A DNA stretch of 64,000 nucleotides from Flavobacterium psychrophilum (GTDB lineage Bacteria > Bacteroidota > Bacteroidia > Flavobacteriales > Flavobacteriaceae): positions 1 to 64,000 of the forward strand of contig CAMDDB010000010.1 in assembly GCA_945890865.1 (NCBI GenBank). Direction: 5' to 3'. A program made the translations under genes and the position numbers. Below, piece after piece: positions 63,490 to 64,000 of this stretch (positions are counted from its first letter, which is position 1; each line of letters opens with the position of its first letter). The notes beneath the pieces were generated by a model. It saw nothing but the letters and a program-made list of their open reading frames with translations. It ran no database searches and was not told the DNA's origin.

Positions 63490-64000
63490 ATGTTTGGAAT
63501 TTGTAATTTAGCCATCATACCTATAAGAGCTGAAGCTAGCGACCGAAGTGAGCAAGTTTCACAATTACTCTTTGGCGAGCATTTTAAAATTATTGAACTT
63601 ACGGCCAAGTGGGCGCAAGTTGTATTAGCCTATGATGGATATATTGGATGGATTGATACCAAACAATTTCAATCTATATCTTCGGAGGATTATGCCTATT
63701 TAAATGAAACTGCCAGCATACTCAATGCCGATTTAATCGAATATATTGTTACTCCTAACAATCAATTGATGCCTATTCCATTAGGAGCTTCCTTGTCCTT
63801 TATAGAAAATGAATCCATTAATACAACTAATTATAGTTTTGATGGTACAAAAGTTTGTGGCTGTAAATCAAAAGCTGAAATACTAAAAACAGCTTTTATG
63901 TATTTGAATGCGCCCTATTTGTGGGGAGGAAAGACACCTTTCGGAATTGATTGTTCAGGATTTACCCAAATGGTGTATAAATTAAATGGGTATCACTTAC
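63490..64000 (+). CDS. C40-family NlpC/P60 peptidase, truncated by the window end
   Basis: The frame from ATG at 63490 is open to the end of the window, at least 170 residues. The N-terminal part resembles SH3-like domains (FGICNLAIIPIRAEASDRSE and AYDGYIGWIDTKQF), and the catalytic NlpC/P60 domain begins near residue 140 with APYLWGGKTPFGIDCSGFTQ. The Cys in DCSGFTQ is the nucleophile; the His and third residue lie beyond the end. It should cut peptide bonds in peptidoglycan stems. No signal peptide is seen at the start. Confidence 0.88.
   Translation, partial: MFGICNLAIIPIRAEASDRSEQVSQLLFGEHFKIIELTAKWAQVVLAYDGYIGWIDTKQFQSISSEDYAYLNETASILNADLIEYIVTPNNQLMPIPLGASLSFIENESINTTNYSFDGTKVCGCKSKAEILKTAFMYLNAPYLWGGKTPFGIDCSGFTQMVYKLNGYHL

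Overview
The window looks like a contiguous piece of chromosome from a member of the Flavobacteriaceae (Bacteroidota), close to Flavobacterium. The evidence is the low GC content, promoters built on the Bacteroidota -10 box TAnnTTTG, starts without Shine-Dalgarno sequences, a fused LpxC/FabZ enzyme, the type IX secretion regulator PorX, and a secreted nuclease with a type IX C-terminal sorting domain. I see no insertion sequence, prophage, CRISPR array or integron, and almost every gene is a recognisable core gene.

Layout. 1-4.6 kb, minus strand: an HD hydrolase and the lipid A genes lpxD, lpxC/fabZ and lpxA. lpxA is interrupted by an in-frame TGA. 4.7-8.5 kb, plus strand: porX, tsaE, alanine dehydrogenase and a DUF4258 protein, then tRNA-Val. 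8.7-15.1 kb: a polysaccharide deacetylase and proline dehydrogenase (minus), aroB (plus), then a polyamine pair (arginine decarboxylase and a deoxyhypusine-synthase-like enzyme) behind a roughly 230-nt structured leader. 15.1-18.1 kb: DinB-like, Lrp/AsnC, an M14 carboxypeptidase and a divergent XRE regulator whose shared intergenic region holds four copies of TTTACnnnnGTAAM. 18.1-26 kb: an acyltransferase, a spermidine-synthase-like protein, a K+ channel, kdsB, a RecD-like helicase, DUF3822-rsmD, RNase P RNA, and dnaX with a -1 recoding site.

26-35.9 kb: ppx and ppk1, pdxH, an ECF sigma factor trio, an Asp-box repeat protein, rsmB, a secreted endonuclease I and yebC. 36-45 kb: a cysteine synthase/CBS-like enzyme, an S9 peptidase, an EEP-family secreted protein, a TSUP transporter, threonine aldolase, prfB with its programmed +1 frameshift, and a PiT phosphate transporter with its DUF47 partner. 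45-56 kb: an acyl-CoA carboxylase beta subunit, a long RluA-type pseudouridine synthase, an N-acetylglucosamine-kinase-like protein, gapA, pfkA and tamB. 56-64 kb: the tsaD-rsmE-DUF4159-AI-2E-methyltransferase run, three tRNAs (Ser, Pro, Arg), acetyl-CoA acetyltransferase and a truncated NlpC/P60 peptidase.

Themes. Envelope building (lpxD/C/A, kdsB, tamB), type IX secretion (porX and one cargo), tRNA/rRNA modification (tsaE, tsaD, rsmB, rsmD, rsmE, RluA), glycolysis (gapA, pfkA) and phosphate/polyphosphate handling (ppk1, ppx, PiT) all recur. The most interesting signals are in expression control rather than new protein families: the dnaX A10 slippery run with a hairpin, the prfB frameshift, the lpxA stop codon, the polyamine leader and the XRE operator array. 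I found no clear undescribed multi-gene system.
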